Below, one piece after another: positions 23,561-34,952 of a stretch of DNA of 64,000 nucleotides; the stretch's first letter is position 1, and the number at the start of each line of letters is the position of its first letter. A program made the position numbers and the translations under genes. The stretch covers positions 310,001 to 374,000 of the forward strand of contig MU008192.1 in assembly GCA_010909165.1 (NCBI GenBank), read 5' to 3'. This stretch comes from Anthoceros angustus (taxonomy: Eukaryota; Streptophyta; Anthocerotopsida; Anthocerotales; Anthocerotaceae). Below the pieces are notes generated by a model that ran no database searches, was not told the origin of the DNA, and saw nothing but the letters and a program-made list of their open reading frames with translations.

Positions 23561-25662
23561 GTTAGGGTCGACCAGGTTTGTCCGGACCCTGGTAAGGTGC
23601 GTCTCCGAAGGTGTCATATGTTGGGTCGAAATGGTGAGTACGCGCGGGCCGCTAGGGCTCTCCGTCCAGAGCCGGTGGCGCCGGTCTCCGAGGACACCAT
23701 CGCCACGCTCCTTGCCCTTCATCCCCCAGTGACATTCCACATATACTTTCGACTTCATGCCCGAGGAGCTTTTTGTCTAGGCAGGGCAGTCTTTGGTCGG
23801 GCCCTCTCCATTGCCCCCCGACTCTCCTCGGGTGGTTTGTCAAGGACAGTTTATGACCACCTTCGAGATTATTTCTCCCGAGAGGATCCATCTAGTGGTT
23901 TTGAGCTTTCATTAAGGCTGGCTAGGGCGAGGTCCCTCGCAGGATCTCCCAAGTCTTGGGGGCTTGCAGGTTACTAGCTTTGGAGAAACTTATGTCGGGG
24001 GTGTGCCCTATTTTTGTCGGAGGTGTTCCTGCGCCTCGATGCCGGCATTGCGATTCAACCGGAGCACTTAACTGCCCCACCAATTTGGGATTGCCACTCT
24101 GTTGTGAGTCTGCGGCCTTTGGTATCCAGGCGGTCCTCGAGTCTCACCCACGTTGGGTTGCTCTACAGGTAGATGTCGAGAATGCCTTCAACACTGTGTC
24201 TAGGGCTGTCATTTTCTCCGAACTCAAGGACGTAGGTGGACACCTAGCGGACCTCATTCCATTTGTTCGCTCCTTCTACGGTTCTCCGTCCAATCTCTAC
24301 TATCAACATGGTCCAGCTACGGAAGGCGTTTCGGTTCTCCACTAGGCCACGGGCACAAGGCAAGGGGATCCATTGGGAGGCGCCCTCTTCGCCATGGCGC
24401 ACTTCAGGGCGCTGTCCTCCACAGCCTCTGCAGTTCGGGAGTGCCTTTTCCCATCCGTGGCTGACGAAACCCATATCCTCGGGCCGGGGGACAAGGTGAG
24501 GGCTGCCTTTGATCCCTTCTCCTTTGAGCTCTCCCGTATGGGATTAAGGGTCAAGATCGATAAGTGCAGGGTGTGGTCCCCTTCCGGTAATACACCCCCT
24601 CTTCACTATCTAGGGGCTTATTTCTCCGCAATGGCTTCGGATCCTCGAAGTTCCGCTGGGTCCCCCAAACTTTATTCAAGGGTTTGTGGACGTGGCTCTG
24701 GAAGAAGACGTGGCTCACATTGGGGATCTTTCACAAATTGGGGACCCTCAGGTTGCGTTTGATATTTTGTCTTCCTACTTCGCGCGTCGACCAGCTGTTA
24801 TCTTACCAGGACGGTTGCTCCATCCCCGGCCTTTTTATCAAGCTTGAGGCATTTTGATAGGTAGGTTATGCAGACGCTTGGGGACATTATAGGTCCACCT
24901 TGAATGCGCCTGACTTGGCGCTGAAAGTGCATCATTTACCGCCTTTGGAGGCACTGCTTGGCCATGGAGGCCTCGGCCCCAGCCTTTCCTCGGGAGTTGG
25001 GCCCTCTACGCCTTTAATTTTGGTCTCTCGATTCTTAATGCAGGACTCCCCCCTTCTGGAAGCCTTCATCTCGAGTGTTGAGGAGGGGGCCTTCCCCTTG
25101 CAAGTCTCTCTTAGGCGGGCTAGGGACTCCCTTTCCTCAGAGGCTAGGGAAGCCATGCCTCCTTTTTCCTCTTTCTCTAAGGAAGGGTTGCATGGCCTTT
25201 AAGCCTCTCTCCAGGAGAAGCAATATTTATAGGCGCAAAGGGCCCTCCTTCTGGACTCCTCCATTCCCTGTTCAGCAGGCCCACTGCGTGCTGTTTAGGA
25301 AGCGCGTGGCTCACAGCTTTTGGCTCGGCCTTGCATTCCAGCGTTCGCAATCGCACCTTCGTCCTTTTTTTCTGCGATGAGGGTCCGCCTCGGTTTGGCT
25401 CATCCTCTGGCCTCTTCTCTTTCCACGTGCAGTTGTGGAGCTGCCATCGACGATTCCGGATCCCATTTGGCCTGTTGTCCCGTGGGGGGGCGACATATTG
25501 CTACGTATGATGTCGTTCGCGACGTCATGTTTTCGATAACTATGGAGAGCGGATTTTTTCCGTACTGGGAGTGCCCATATACATTGCGTAATGGCGTGTC
25601 ACTCAGGGCAGACCTTTTTTATACTAGGGGGGAGCAAATTTATATCGCTGATCCTCATTGAT
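23560..25662 (+). pseudogene. Non-LTR retroelement (RT plus restriction-like endonuclease), copy 1
   Basis: Decayed frames on the plus strand give a non-LTR polyprotein. An N-terminal part lies at 23597-23970. Reverse transcriptase follows at about 23990-24700, with QVDVENAFN (first catalytic Asp), FVRSFYGSPSNLYYQHG, TRQGDPLGGALFA, and ADETHILGP where the usual active site is ADD. The C-terminal part at about 25370-25660 has CSCG-8-H-3-C, a zinc-knuckle pattern, then RADLFYTRGEQIYIADP, resembling the R-A-D and V-T-H-P signature of restriction-like endonucleases. A stop (TAG after VLH) and frameshifts show it is dead. The same family recurs at 29190-29449 plus 36948-38755. Confidence 0.75.
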
Positions 25663-26560
25663 ATATAATTGATTTGTCCGTAATATAGACCTAGCCTTCA
25701 TAACCTGGAGGCGATCATCCATAGATTGAACAGTTATCATCAGTATGCGCTCCCTACCAGGGTCCTTTCCAAGCCAGAAGGCTCGAGGAACGACCACATC
25801 GATCTCTAGCCTACCGAGAAACTCCTTTGCAGCCACAAGTGGTGCAACAATGTCAATACCAAGACCGAAAATTCTAAAGTTTAAACACGGCGAACACGGT
25901 CCGCCGTCTTGGAAACAACTTCCTGTACTGCGTTGCCACCAGGACAAGAAGGAGCAGGGAATCATTAACCCTAGGAGGTTTTTACCAGTAAGCTTCTCCA
26001 AATATGTAGGTAAAAATTGTTCCGTGGAAGTAAAATGATTTTCCAAATTTATGGCTTTCTCCTCTATGGTCCGTGAAAAACCTTCATTTTGTAACCCTTG
26101 CTCCACCAACCTTTCAAGAGTCTTCCAACCAAATCGTCCAAACCCTGCAACTTTTTGGCCATATAACTATGCATTTCTTCCCTGTGTGCATGAATAAGCT
26201 CGAGAATAACCTTCTTGTAGCCTTCCAAACTAGGTGCCAGATCTGCCTTGGACAAGCAACCCACACAAGGAACAGAAATTTGTAAGGCATTGACTTGCAA
26301 AAGCAATGAATCAAACTTGACCTGGAAGACGCCTCAAAATCTTTAACCCATAAGCTTACCGATTCAAGATTCTGTTGCAATTTTCTAATGATAACATCCT
26401 GACTATTAAATCTCTTATCTATAAGATCATCCATTACGGAATTGAACTCATCCTCCTCATCCTCCTGGCCCTCCTCATCCCCCTCGTCCTCCGAGTCCCA
26501 TACCCAAGATTGGTGCTTAGCCAAAAGAGACTCATATTTTTTCCTTGAGGAAATATTCTT
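25624..26560 (-). pseudogene. Retroelement ORF1-like protein, frameshifted
   Basis: The minus strand has an acidic N-terminal part (WDSEDEGDEEGQEDEEDEF), a probable coiled coil (RFNSQDVIIRKLQQNLESV), a frame change near 26300, and a C-terminal part with PRAFWLGKDPGRERILM then SMDDRLQVMKARSILR and YINED. The SMDDR-VM-AR-LR-T and NED pattern resembles RNA-binding ORF1-like proteins of non-LTR elements, and it lies beside such an element on the opposite strand. The assignment is tentative. Confidence 0.4.
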
Positions 26561-26765
26561 CGCCTAAATATTAAATACTCTAGTCTCGAATACAGATACT
26601 TGTTTTCTTCATATTTCTCCTCGATACTATGTAATATAGTCTCCAATATTGATACCCAATTGTCTACATATTTAAATGTTTTACACTTAATGACAATGAA
26701 AGCCATAACCTCAAAAAATCAACAAAAATAAAAATAACTGCGACCTCCTCTATACCACCCACCAC

Positions 26766-26930
26766 AGCCCTCGCACCAAAAACCCTAAATCACGTCCTTA
26801 TCGCGACCTCCGCACCAAGAACCCTAAATCATGTCCTCACCGCAACCTTCGCACCAAAAACCCTAAATCATATCCTCGCCACGACCTCCGCACCAAAAAT
26901 CCTAAATCATGTCCTCATCGCGACCTCCGC
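26766..26930. repeat. 39-bp tandem repeat containing CCCTAAA
   Basis: About four copies of a 39-bp unit (CGACCTCCGCACCAAAAACC then CTAAATCATGTCCTC...) lie head to tail. Each carries one ACCCTAAA, the plant telomere-type or telobox motif; the last has ATCCTAAA. Confidence 0.85.
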
Positions 26931-26934
26931 GTAA

Positions 26935-27345
26935 CCCAATTCTTATGGCTTACCGTCATTATCGTCAACTTGACCGAGTAGAGAAAACTAGCTTTAAGAC
27001 TGGCAATCAATAAGAGCTGATTGTAAATCCGAATGCGGGCAACATTTGAACACCTTTCATCTCGGACACTAAATAGATTTTTTTATCCCTAGTTATAATA
27101 TTGTAGGAACATTGGAATTTACTTGGTTGACTGTTTGAAGAACACAATTCTTCAATGCATCCGTAAGTATTGAGGATCGAAACCCGTAATACTTTCTTAT
27201 AGATGAGGTCATTCTATCCTTGTATATTATATACATTTTTTTTTGTTCTTGAACTAGGTACCCACTAGGTATACATGTAGGTATTAAAATATAAACTTAA
27301 TAACTAGGTACATATCCTATTTGTCTTCTCTATCTAAGTATACCT
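26935..27345. other. AT-rich spacer with no recognised feature
   Basis: The sequence has ordinary complexity and contains poly-T and TATATAC runs. It has no open frame worth reporting. Confidence 0.4.
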
Positions 27346-27527
27346 AGGTCGTATTCGTGGACACATTGCTTCCTCAAGAAACGGGAGATGACATTGACAC
27401 GAAGGCGCCCTTGCAGGTGGATATTCACATGCTCACCTACAACCTGGGAGGGAAGGAGCGGACGAAACATGAGTTTAGAAAGTTTGCGACAGCTGGGGGT
27501 TCAACAGGTTTCAAGTGGCTGAGGTGA
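27346..27527 (+). pseudogene. Caffeate/flavonoid O-methyltransferase C-terminal fragment
   Basis: One frame reads TLLPQETGDD, then LQVDIHMLTYNLGGKERT, KHEFRKFATAGG and TGFKWLR before a stop. The pattern D-MLx-N-GGKERT-x-EF-x-LA-xx-GF-GFK is the C-terminal signature of class II plant COMT-type O-methyltransferases. Only this last exon-like piece is present. A second diverged copy of its end follows at 27640-27708. Confidence 0.75.
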
Positions 27528-27790
27528 GGGATGCGATGACTGCTATGATGGAGGCCTTCAAAGATGGTCACTGCTATGATGGAGGCCTTCAAAGATGGTC
27601 AACCTGGGAGGATGTAGGAGGATGCTGGAGGGAGCCATGGCACATGAAACATGAGTTTAGAAAGTTTGTGACAGCTGCGGGTTCAGTAGGTTTCAAGTGG
27701 CTGTGGTGAGGGATGCAATGACTGCTGTGATGGAGGCCTTCAAAGATGGTCAGGCCGGGAGGATGGAGGGAGCCATGGCACATGCACGAG
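27466..27790. repeat. Tandem duplication over the COMT fragment end
   Basis: A block of about 180 bp (AACATGAGTTTAGAAAGTTT ... GGGAGGATG) is present twice (about 27466-27640 and 27648-27780). Inside the first block a 31-bp unit (CTGCTATGATGGAGGCC...) is itself repeated perfectly at 27540 and 27571, with a third copy at 27722. Confidence 0.85.
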
Positions 27791-28039
27791 TAGGAGAGTA
27801 ATATTGTCGCGGCAAAAATATGAGGGATCAATCCCAGGATTTGATGCATGTGGATAAAACGATTGAAGCGGAAGTTTGGAAGTTTAATAACGCTTGGGAT
27901 ACAATGTGGCCATGCTCTTTCTACTTCATATGGTCTATTTTTCCTCATTTTAATCATCATGTTTTCCATGCCGCGTAGTTGGGGGTGGCGCAGTAGCAGG
28001 GTCCAAGAGGTTGTGGCGGCGAGGCCGCAGTGAGCCGGG

Positions 28040-28320
28040 TTCCAGGTTTAGGGTTTCACAAGTCTAGGGTTTCACAGGTTTAGGGTTTTGCGGCAGCTGA
28101 TCTAGTTTAGGGTTTCACAAGTTTAGGATTTCATAGGTTTAGGGTTTTGCGGCAGTTGATCTGGTTTAGGGTTTCACAAGTTTAGGATTTCATAGGTTTA
28201 GGGTTTTGCGGCAGCTGATCTGGTTTAGGGTTTCACAAGTTTAGGATTTCATAGGTTTAAGGTTTTGCGGCAGCTGATCTGGTTTAAGGTTTCACAAGTT
28301 TAGGATTTCATAGAAGAAGA
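28040..28320. repeat. 59-bp tandem repeat rich in TTTAGGG
   Basis: Four copies of a 59-bp unit (GATCTGGTTTAGGGTTTCAC ... GGTTTTGCGGCAGCT) with two TTTAGGG motifs each follow a related lead-in. Later copies have TTTAAGG in place of TTTAGGG. More isolated TTTAGGG motifs continue to 28690. Confidence 0.88.
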
Positions 28321-28340
28321 AGAAGAAGAAGAAGAAGAAT
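28312..28340. repeat. GAA trinucleotide microsatellite
   Basis: A run of about nine GAA units joins the 59-bp repeat to unique sequence. Confidence 0.9.
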
Positions 28341-28394
28341 TTTATTTAAGTCCACTAAGGACGGATTTCCATCGTGGGACTTGGTACTTAACAA

Positions 28395-28541
28395 CTTGTA
28401 CCATGGTGTGCCTGGTACTTGCACCAACGTGTACCATGGTGTGCCTGCTACTTGCACCAAGGGCATCCACTCCCTTTAGGCACCCCATCTAAGTACCGAT
28501 CCAAGCTCAGGACCCATCTAAGTACCGATCCAAGCTCAGGA
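28395..28541. repeat. Two small tandem duplications
   Basis: A roughly 32-bp unit with GTACCATGGTGTGCCTG is repeated at 28398 and 28430. A perfect 28-bp unit starting CCCATCTAAGTACCG is repeated at 28484 and 28512. Confidence 0.85.
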
Positions 28542-28544
28542 TGC

Positions 28545-29185
28545 TTAATCACGGCGTTCTTATAAATGTGTGTCCATTTGGCCTAGGCCATTTGGACACA
28601 TAGGCTTAGGGTTTAGTGGCAGCTGATCTTCTAAGTTTAGGGTTTTAGGGTTCCACATGTTTAGGGTTTCACAAGTTTAGGGTTTTACAGGTTCCAGGTT
28701 CAAGGTTCAAATCTTCCAGGTTCAAGGACAAATACCAATATTTGACAAACAAATTGGAGAGTGGAGCACCTAGTTTTGGATAAGGTTCCTTCATATTATT
28801 TTCCTTCATATTATCCATTTTCCTTCTTCTGCTTTTGGAAAGGACACTCCTTACCCCATCTGCGGAATTTTATATAAGGGTGTTGTTGGTGCAAAGAGAC
28901 ACATGGGCTTGATGCACAAGAACTTAAACCGATTGCATGGGAGGCTCAAGTGAGGGCTACATCTTCCAGCGTTGCTGCCCCTTCGTCCTCACGTCCAGCT
29001 GCTCCGCTGGAGCCTCCGCCAGAGTCTTGGTAATGGTTGCGGGCGCAATCTGATCATCTTCTGGCTCTTTAAGATACACTTCTCACGGGACCTTCATCGT
29101 CTGCAAGACGATATCCGCTTGCAGACAAGGGAAGCCTGTGGTTTTTCGGAGCTCTTTATCGTGGCGGCAGCTATAGCATAGGGTG
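28545..29185. other. Low-feature stretch before the second non-LTR copy
   Basis: It contains scattered TTTAGGG motifs and short repeats of CAGGTTCAAGG. From about 28950 the sequence is probably a decayed upstream part of the retroelement that follows. Confidence 0.4.
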
Positions 29186-29189
29186 AGAG

Positions 29190-29449
29190 CCCCCATCAAA
29201 TTTCACAAGTGTTGGGGGCCAGGAGGCTTTTGGCTACGAAGAAGCCCCCACTAGGGGTACACCCTATCGCTGTGGGAGAGGCATTCCTACGTCTTATTAG
29301 CCGCAGCCTTGCCCTCCATCTGAGGGAGCAATTCCGGGCTCATTTTAGCCCCCATCAATTTGGCATTGCCACCCCGGAAGGTTGCGAGATGGTGAGTTTT
29401 AGAGTTGAGGTGGTTCTCCCTACATCGTGATTAGTTGTGGAGGATTAGG
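29190..29449 (+). pseudogene. Non-LTR retroelement copy 2, part 1 (RT start)
   Basis: The frame reads RRLLATKKPPLGVHPIAVGE, FLRLISRSLALHLREQF and SPHQFGIATPEGCEMVSF, the N-terminal fingers of the same reverse transcriptase family as at 23990. It stops abruptly at the LTR element at 29450. The missing continuation, QVDIENAFN, is found at 36955 on the other side. Confidence 0.8.
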
Positions 29450-31351
29450 TGTCAGACACCGTGGAGGTCCACATTTGCACCCTCAATGTCGTTGTAGGCT
29501 TAGGATTCGCTCCCAAGGGAATGGTTTGTGCCAAGAGACGCTAACTTCTATCGCCATCGACCTTCACCTAAGTCGGACTTACCGCTATTACTCCTCTTAC
29601 CTATCTACTCAACTACTACTACCTCCCGACTTGTCTAACTACCATGATCTTATTCCACAACCACGAATCTTATTCCACGACCACAAATCTTATTCCACGA
29701 CAAAATCTTATTCCACGACCGGTGGCTCTCACCACTACCGGTAGTTGCTTGACCACCGAGGTGGGTCCCACGCCAAACCCTAGCGACTTATTTCAAGACG
29801 GCGCCATGGATCTCGCCACGGCGTCTACCACGGCAGACGGACTTTATTCGCACTCCACACTTCATGCACACACACACCGATTCCTAGGGACCAAAGTTCC
29901 ACAAATCCCTCACCGCTCACACACACACAAAGGGCGCCACACACACAATTTTACAAGGAACGTTTTCTTGTGCACACTTCCACCAACAAGACCGGTTTGG
30001 ATTCTTTTGGATCCACACAAATCTCCACCGTTAGTCTCAATTAGTTCCCTTCTCAACTCCTCTTACACCTCGATCACGTGTCGATCACCCTTCACCCAAT
30101 CTTCTCCTCTCTCTCTCTCTCAATCCCCTGGCTTCCAACCATCCACTCAACACTTCTCTCTCAATTTGAACACAACTACAGAACAAGGGTGAAGGAGAAG
30201 AACCCCACGGCGCAAGCAAGCTGCACCGCGCCAATCCCTTGGTTTCCTCCTCCTTTGTCGCCAAGATTGCTCTATCACCCTCCTCCCCGCGGAGCAAGCT
30301 CTCGACCACCCCTAGGAGCGTCCGCACACCACCTCTCAATCGGACGTCTCCAACCAGCCACAGCGTGGGGATCTCAACCAGAGTTATCCGATGTGAGGGC
30401 ACAACCAAGCCCCTTTATACAATTGTTGGCGTCATAGCCACCACTTTCCAGTCCTAAAAGCAACGCCAAGAGGCGCCTACAATTTCGGACGGCCTTAGGT
30501 CCAAGATGGCATCCTATCCAAAGTTCTATTCCTAGGATGCCACTACCCCTGCCCATGTTATCTCCGCCCTCCGAACGCCTCGCCTTCGCCCTTTGCCGCT
30601 GAATTTATGGGTCCTCCTTCCTTCGATCCGGAAAATCCTCCCATAAACTCTCCTGCTTTTCCATGATCCCAAGTCCCAGCTCCCTCACCAATCCTCCACC
30701 TCGGACCCTCCAATGGTCCATATTTGGCCATTTAAATTTCGGCTGCAACCTTGGGCGCCATGCTCTGCAAAACCCTCACACAAATTGCTGATAACTCGCC
30801 TCAATCAACTTAATCAATCCCCTGTGGTTTCTTCCTTCCAGAATCGCGAGCTCGCCACTGTGGCTCGCCTTCTGTGCCTCGCGAGCTCGTGCTGTGATCG
30901 TCTGAGCTACCGCCCGGTTTCCGAGTTCCCTTAGGGTTATATTTCCCGAAACTCTACGACGCCAACCGGCTACCACTTCTTCTTCCGACCGCTCCTTCCT
31001 TCCACGACCCCGGGCCCAACCTTGAAACATAGTCCCCGACACCACCACCACACGTTCAACTACCGCTGGTTCGACCTCTAGCCTACGGACCTGCCAAATA
31101 TGGGGACCCCCCATATAGGCCTTTTATTAAATATTCCAAGACCAAAGGCCAAGGAGTATCGAGTTCATAGTCCAAGGACCGATTATTATTTAACCCGAAA
31201 CAACCCAAAACTCATAGGCCAAGGACACTTTCTACTATAAATATCCCTTCCTACTCATAACCTAGCTCTTCTTGACACCAAACTTAAAAAAAAAAACAAA
31301 AATCACTCAAAGACACAATCCAACAGGAGTTTCCAATACGGATCGTTTACA
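29450..31351 (-). repeat. 3' LTR of the nested retrotransposon
   Basis: It aligns along its length with 34953-36947 but with many small indels. It includes repeated GGAATAAGAT motifs on the minus strand (29640-29720), which could act as polyadenylation signals. Confidence 0.85.
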
Positions 31352-32645
31352 TACTCCCTTCTCATTTGTTGGCCTCGCCAACTCATGTGTAATATTTCTT
31401 GACTCTCCAACCGCTGACCTTGGTAGGGGTCGCCTCTAATCTTGGGGTATGGAGCCATTTGCGAAAACTTCAAGGACTTTATATGGCCCCATCCATCGAA
31501 GGTGAAGCTTACGGAAAGTGCATATCTGTCATATGGTAGGTCCAAGTCACGAGGTACCACCCACAACCTTTCTTCCGTCCGGTCCCTCCGATATAAGCCG
31601 CCTCGGACAAATGGACTCGAATAATGCCGAGGCATCTTGTTGCCTTGAAAGGTCCGAGGATGCTGCCCGATTCTGTGAACTCAAATATTTACGAATAAGT
31701 AGGCCTGGTGTATCCGGATCTCCCCTTCTCATTTACTGCCGTACCACCATCACTTGCCGTCTTCCGATTCTGCCAGGCCGCTTCCCCCTCCATCTCTGCC
31801 GCGAACAACGCTTCATCGGGAACAGCAACTTCCACATCCGTCCCACCACCTTCCACAACTGTCGTTCCACCTTCCACTACCGCAGTAGTACCTTCCACAC
31901 CAGTGCAGTCAACTGTCACTCCATAACAACCCACCAGGCTGATGGAGTGGGGAATGTCTCTTCGATAGTCCCGCTCTTCATCCGACCAAGAAATGTGGGC
32001 AAACGGGAACTTCTCTTTCTCATCCTCCTCCCCAAATGTGTCTTCTACAGAGGTATAGCCATCTCTTCCGTGGCCTGCATTTATCTCGACTCCAAGATAA
32101 ACATATCCTCCCTTCCTTAACCTTGGGGTCCCACCGAGGTTTGAAGCCCACTTCCTTCCTTGCCCACTTGAAGGTACAGCGCGCCCCATACATCCACGTC
32201 CGCCAATCAAAACGTCATATCCAGGAGCTTTCTGTTTGATGACCACATAGTCCATAAGGTACGGAATGGTACCAATATGGGTTAGAACTCCAGTCAGCTC
32301 CCCCACCGGTGTCATCCTGGACATGTCCGCAAGACGCAGCACCTTGGATGTGTGTTCTATCTCCAGCCCCAACTTCCGAGCTGTGTCCTCCGTCATGATG
32401 TTGACCCCAGACCCAGAATCCAGAGGTACTTTCTTGATAACGCATCCCGAGATTTCTATCTGCAGCTCCGCGGGACCTTGGTCAGCCATGGCCACCATGT
32501 TCACGGCAAGGGGCCTCGGCCTTGTTTTGGGAAGGGTCCGCCTCTTCTTGGGTTGTGCTGCCTTCAATGCCCACCGGATCTGCTGGCGGTACCTCGGATT
32601 GTCCCTGAGAAGCTGTCCAAATGTTATCATGAATTTTTGGTCCAT
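31352..32645 (-). pseudogene. Retropepsin (aspartic protease) region of the nested element
   Basis: The frame 32645-31689 contains PLDSGSGVNIMTEDTARKLG, a Ty3/gypsy-type retropepsin active site (DSG), then LRLADMSRMTPVGELTGVL, IPYLMDYVVIKQ and GYDVLIGGRG, where an LLGRPWL-like motif is expected. The frame degenerates into Val/Thr/Gly-rich sequence. No reverse transcriptase follows before the LTR. Confidence 0.75.
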
Positions 32646-33122
32646 GATGGCCTCCGCCAGATTGAAAGGGCCATTCAGTGTTCTCCCTCTCGCCTCCCCC
32701 GTTTCAACAACCCGTAGCTCCCAGTGTCGCGGAAGCAGGATGGCCGAGGCGGGTGACCAGAGTGAGGTGTGTGGTCGGTCTCGGTTCCTCTCGGATCATC
32801 TCCATGACTTTCTCGACATCCGGCGGAAACGCCTAACTCATCCTTTTTCTCCTTTCGCCGATCTCGATTCCCCCCCTCCGGCTCCTTTCGCACGTCATCC
32901 CGTCCCTGTTGAAGGAGTCATAGTCGTGACGCCCCAAAATCGCGTGTGGTGCGCCGCCATGTGCATTTGCGCCTCCTCCAGCCTGCAGCCCCTCCTCGCC
33001 TCATCGTTGGTATTTCCTCCCTTCCTTCGCCCGATGAAGACGACTTCCTCCTCACCTCCGATGTTATGGAGGCTCCAATCTTCCTTCTTCTTCTTCCCGT
33101 CCCCTTAGGGTGTCCGCCTTCC

Positions 33123-34430
33123 TCATCCCGCTGTTCGAATGGCGGCGGTGGAGTCTTCATAGTACCTATCCATGTCCTCCAATCCCTCCAAACTTCTCAA
33201 CATGTTGGCCTCGGAATCCTCCCACACCGCCATGAACGCGTCTTCGACGTGCATCACTGGTAACGGATTTTGCTCCATGGGTGGGTGGGTTGCCGTAACC
33301 GGGGGTTGAGCAATCCTCACATGTTTTTTCGGCATCTGACAGAGGACACTGCCAGCCACGTGCCCCGATTGCTTGCAATCCACACACAGCCTCTCAAAAT
33401 CACCATTCCTGGCGAGATGCGAGGGCAGCTGCAAGATGCCCGAATCCCTCAGAAATCGAATGGCACTCATTTGCCCGGGTTCCTTGCCATCGATTGCGAA
33501 CACCCATGTTTGGGGAGTTTCGTAAACTTGAGGGTACAAAGTCTTGGTACCAAATTGGTGTCGCCTCTTGAATTTGGTATGTATCTTCCAAGCACATCTC
33601 CTCCTCCTCTTCCTCGTAGCCGGTTGCGTTTTGTGGACGTTCGACTGAGTGCCCTCGCCTGCTGCGAGAAGAGATTAGCGCTCCGTAGCACCCTTCTCGT
33701 GGTCTTTTATGGCATTGAGATGAAGTTTCTCCAGTTTGGCCATCATTTCCTCCATCTTGTTCCCTTGTTGCTCCACCTTTTTGGCTGTTGATTCCACCTC
33801 TCTTCTCACCTGCTCCGCGTCCTTCTTTGCATATACCGGCTCCTTTCCTCTGGCGCGGCGTCTTCGTTCCCACTCATTTTTCGTTTCCTTCTTTCTCTCC
33901 CTTCGGCCGCGCTCATCTCCTGACGAATCTTCCTCTGAGCTATCACTGGTCTCTTCTTCCGTGGAACTCTCCGAGGAGCCTGCTGAAGAGTTATCTCCCT
34001 CCATGGAACTTTCATCGGAGGATGAGGAGTACTTTTTCTTCTTCTTGGATTTCTTCTTGTCTCCGCGCCTTCTTGATTTCTTCTTCCGCATTGGACTCCT
34101 CGTAGTTCGGCCTTGATCGCCCGATCCAAGTCTTTTCTCACTTGAGACGACGTGCTTCCCATCTCCGCCCAGACCTCTCGCGAACCAGATTGCCATTCGG
34201 ACCAGGATCCGTAGGTGGAACCTTTCCACATAAGCTGCGGTCTCCTTCTTCCTCTCCGCAATCCCTCGAGTTTGGACAAGACATATCCTTCCACATCAAC
34301 TCCTAACCTTTCACAAAAGCTCTTCAAGGCCCCAAAGGTAGGGGTGTGGAAGAAGCTACTCTCGCTTGTACCACTTGGCCGCTCCGAAGACTCCATAAAC
34401 AGGGCACGTTGCGCATCCTCCTCTGGCAAG
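33123..34430 (-). pseudogene. Gag-like region of the nested element
   Basis: Overlapping minus-strand frames carry a capsid-like start (FGALKSFCERLGVDVEGYV), a highly charged Lys/Ser/Glu-rich linker (34100-33800) with coiled-coil character, and a knuckle-like CVDCKQSGHVAGSVLC (C-2-C-4-H-6-C) at 33330. Frameshifts separate the pieces. The order gag then protease agrees with the LTR orientation. Confidence 0.65.
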
Positions 34431-34952
34431 CGCCACCGCTCAAAACGCCGACAAACTCGTCGGGATCCTCATGGCCCTTCTTTCTCCATACAACGGGTAA
34501 GATTGCTTAGTGGTAACACCGAGTATCGCCATAGCTACCGTGGTAGTACTTTCAACGATCGCGGTAGTTGACGATACCACGCCCGACCGACCTCTACATT
34601 CACGAAGTTTGAGGAGCACGATCTGGCAACTGGAGCGAGATCAAAGACAAGGTGGATCGGGTACCGGCCCTTGTACCGCTTCCGTAGTCGAGAGTTGGGA
34701 ATGAATGCTAAGATCCGATCCCGATTCCAGACTCCCTCTTCCTCGTCCGGTGTGATCCTGCTCCTCCTCGTAACTCTCGCAATCCTTTCCGCTGCTTGGC
34801 GTTGTGCCGAGCGTTTCCCCAGTCGATCCAGTCGCTTGTCTCCACCCGAGGCATCCATCTATCATCTAGTAATGCTAGACTCTACTTAGGCTATGGTTAG
34901 TTCCTCGTCCTTGATTTCATTCCCGCAGGCCAAAATGTGGAGTGTGAATTTG

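Noticed and set aside
27160-27210. tRNA-like B-box (GGATCGAAACCC)
   Set aside because: No matching A-box, acceptor stem or cloverleaf can be drawn around it.
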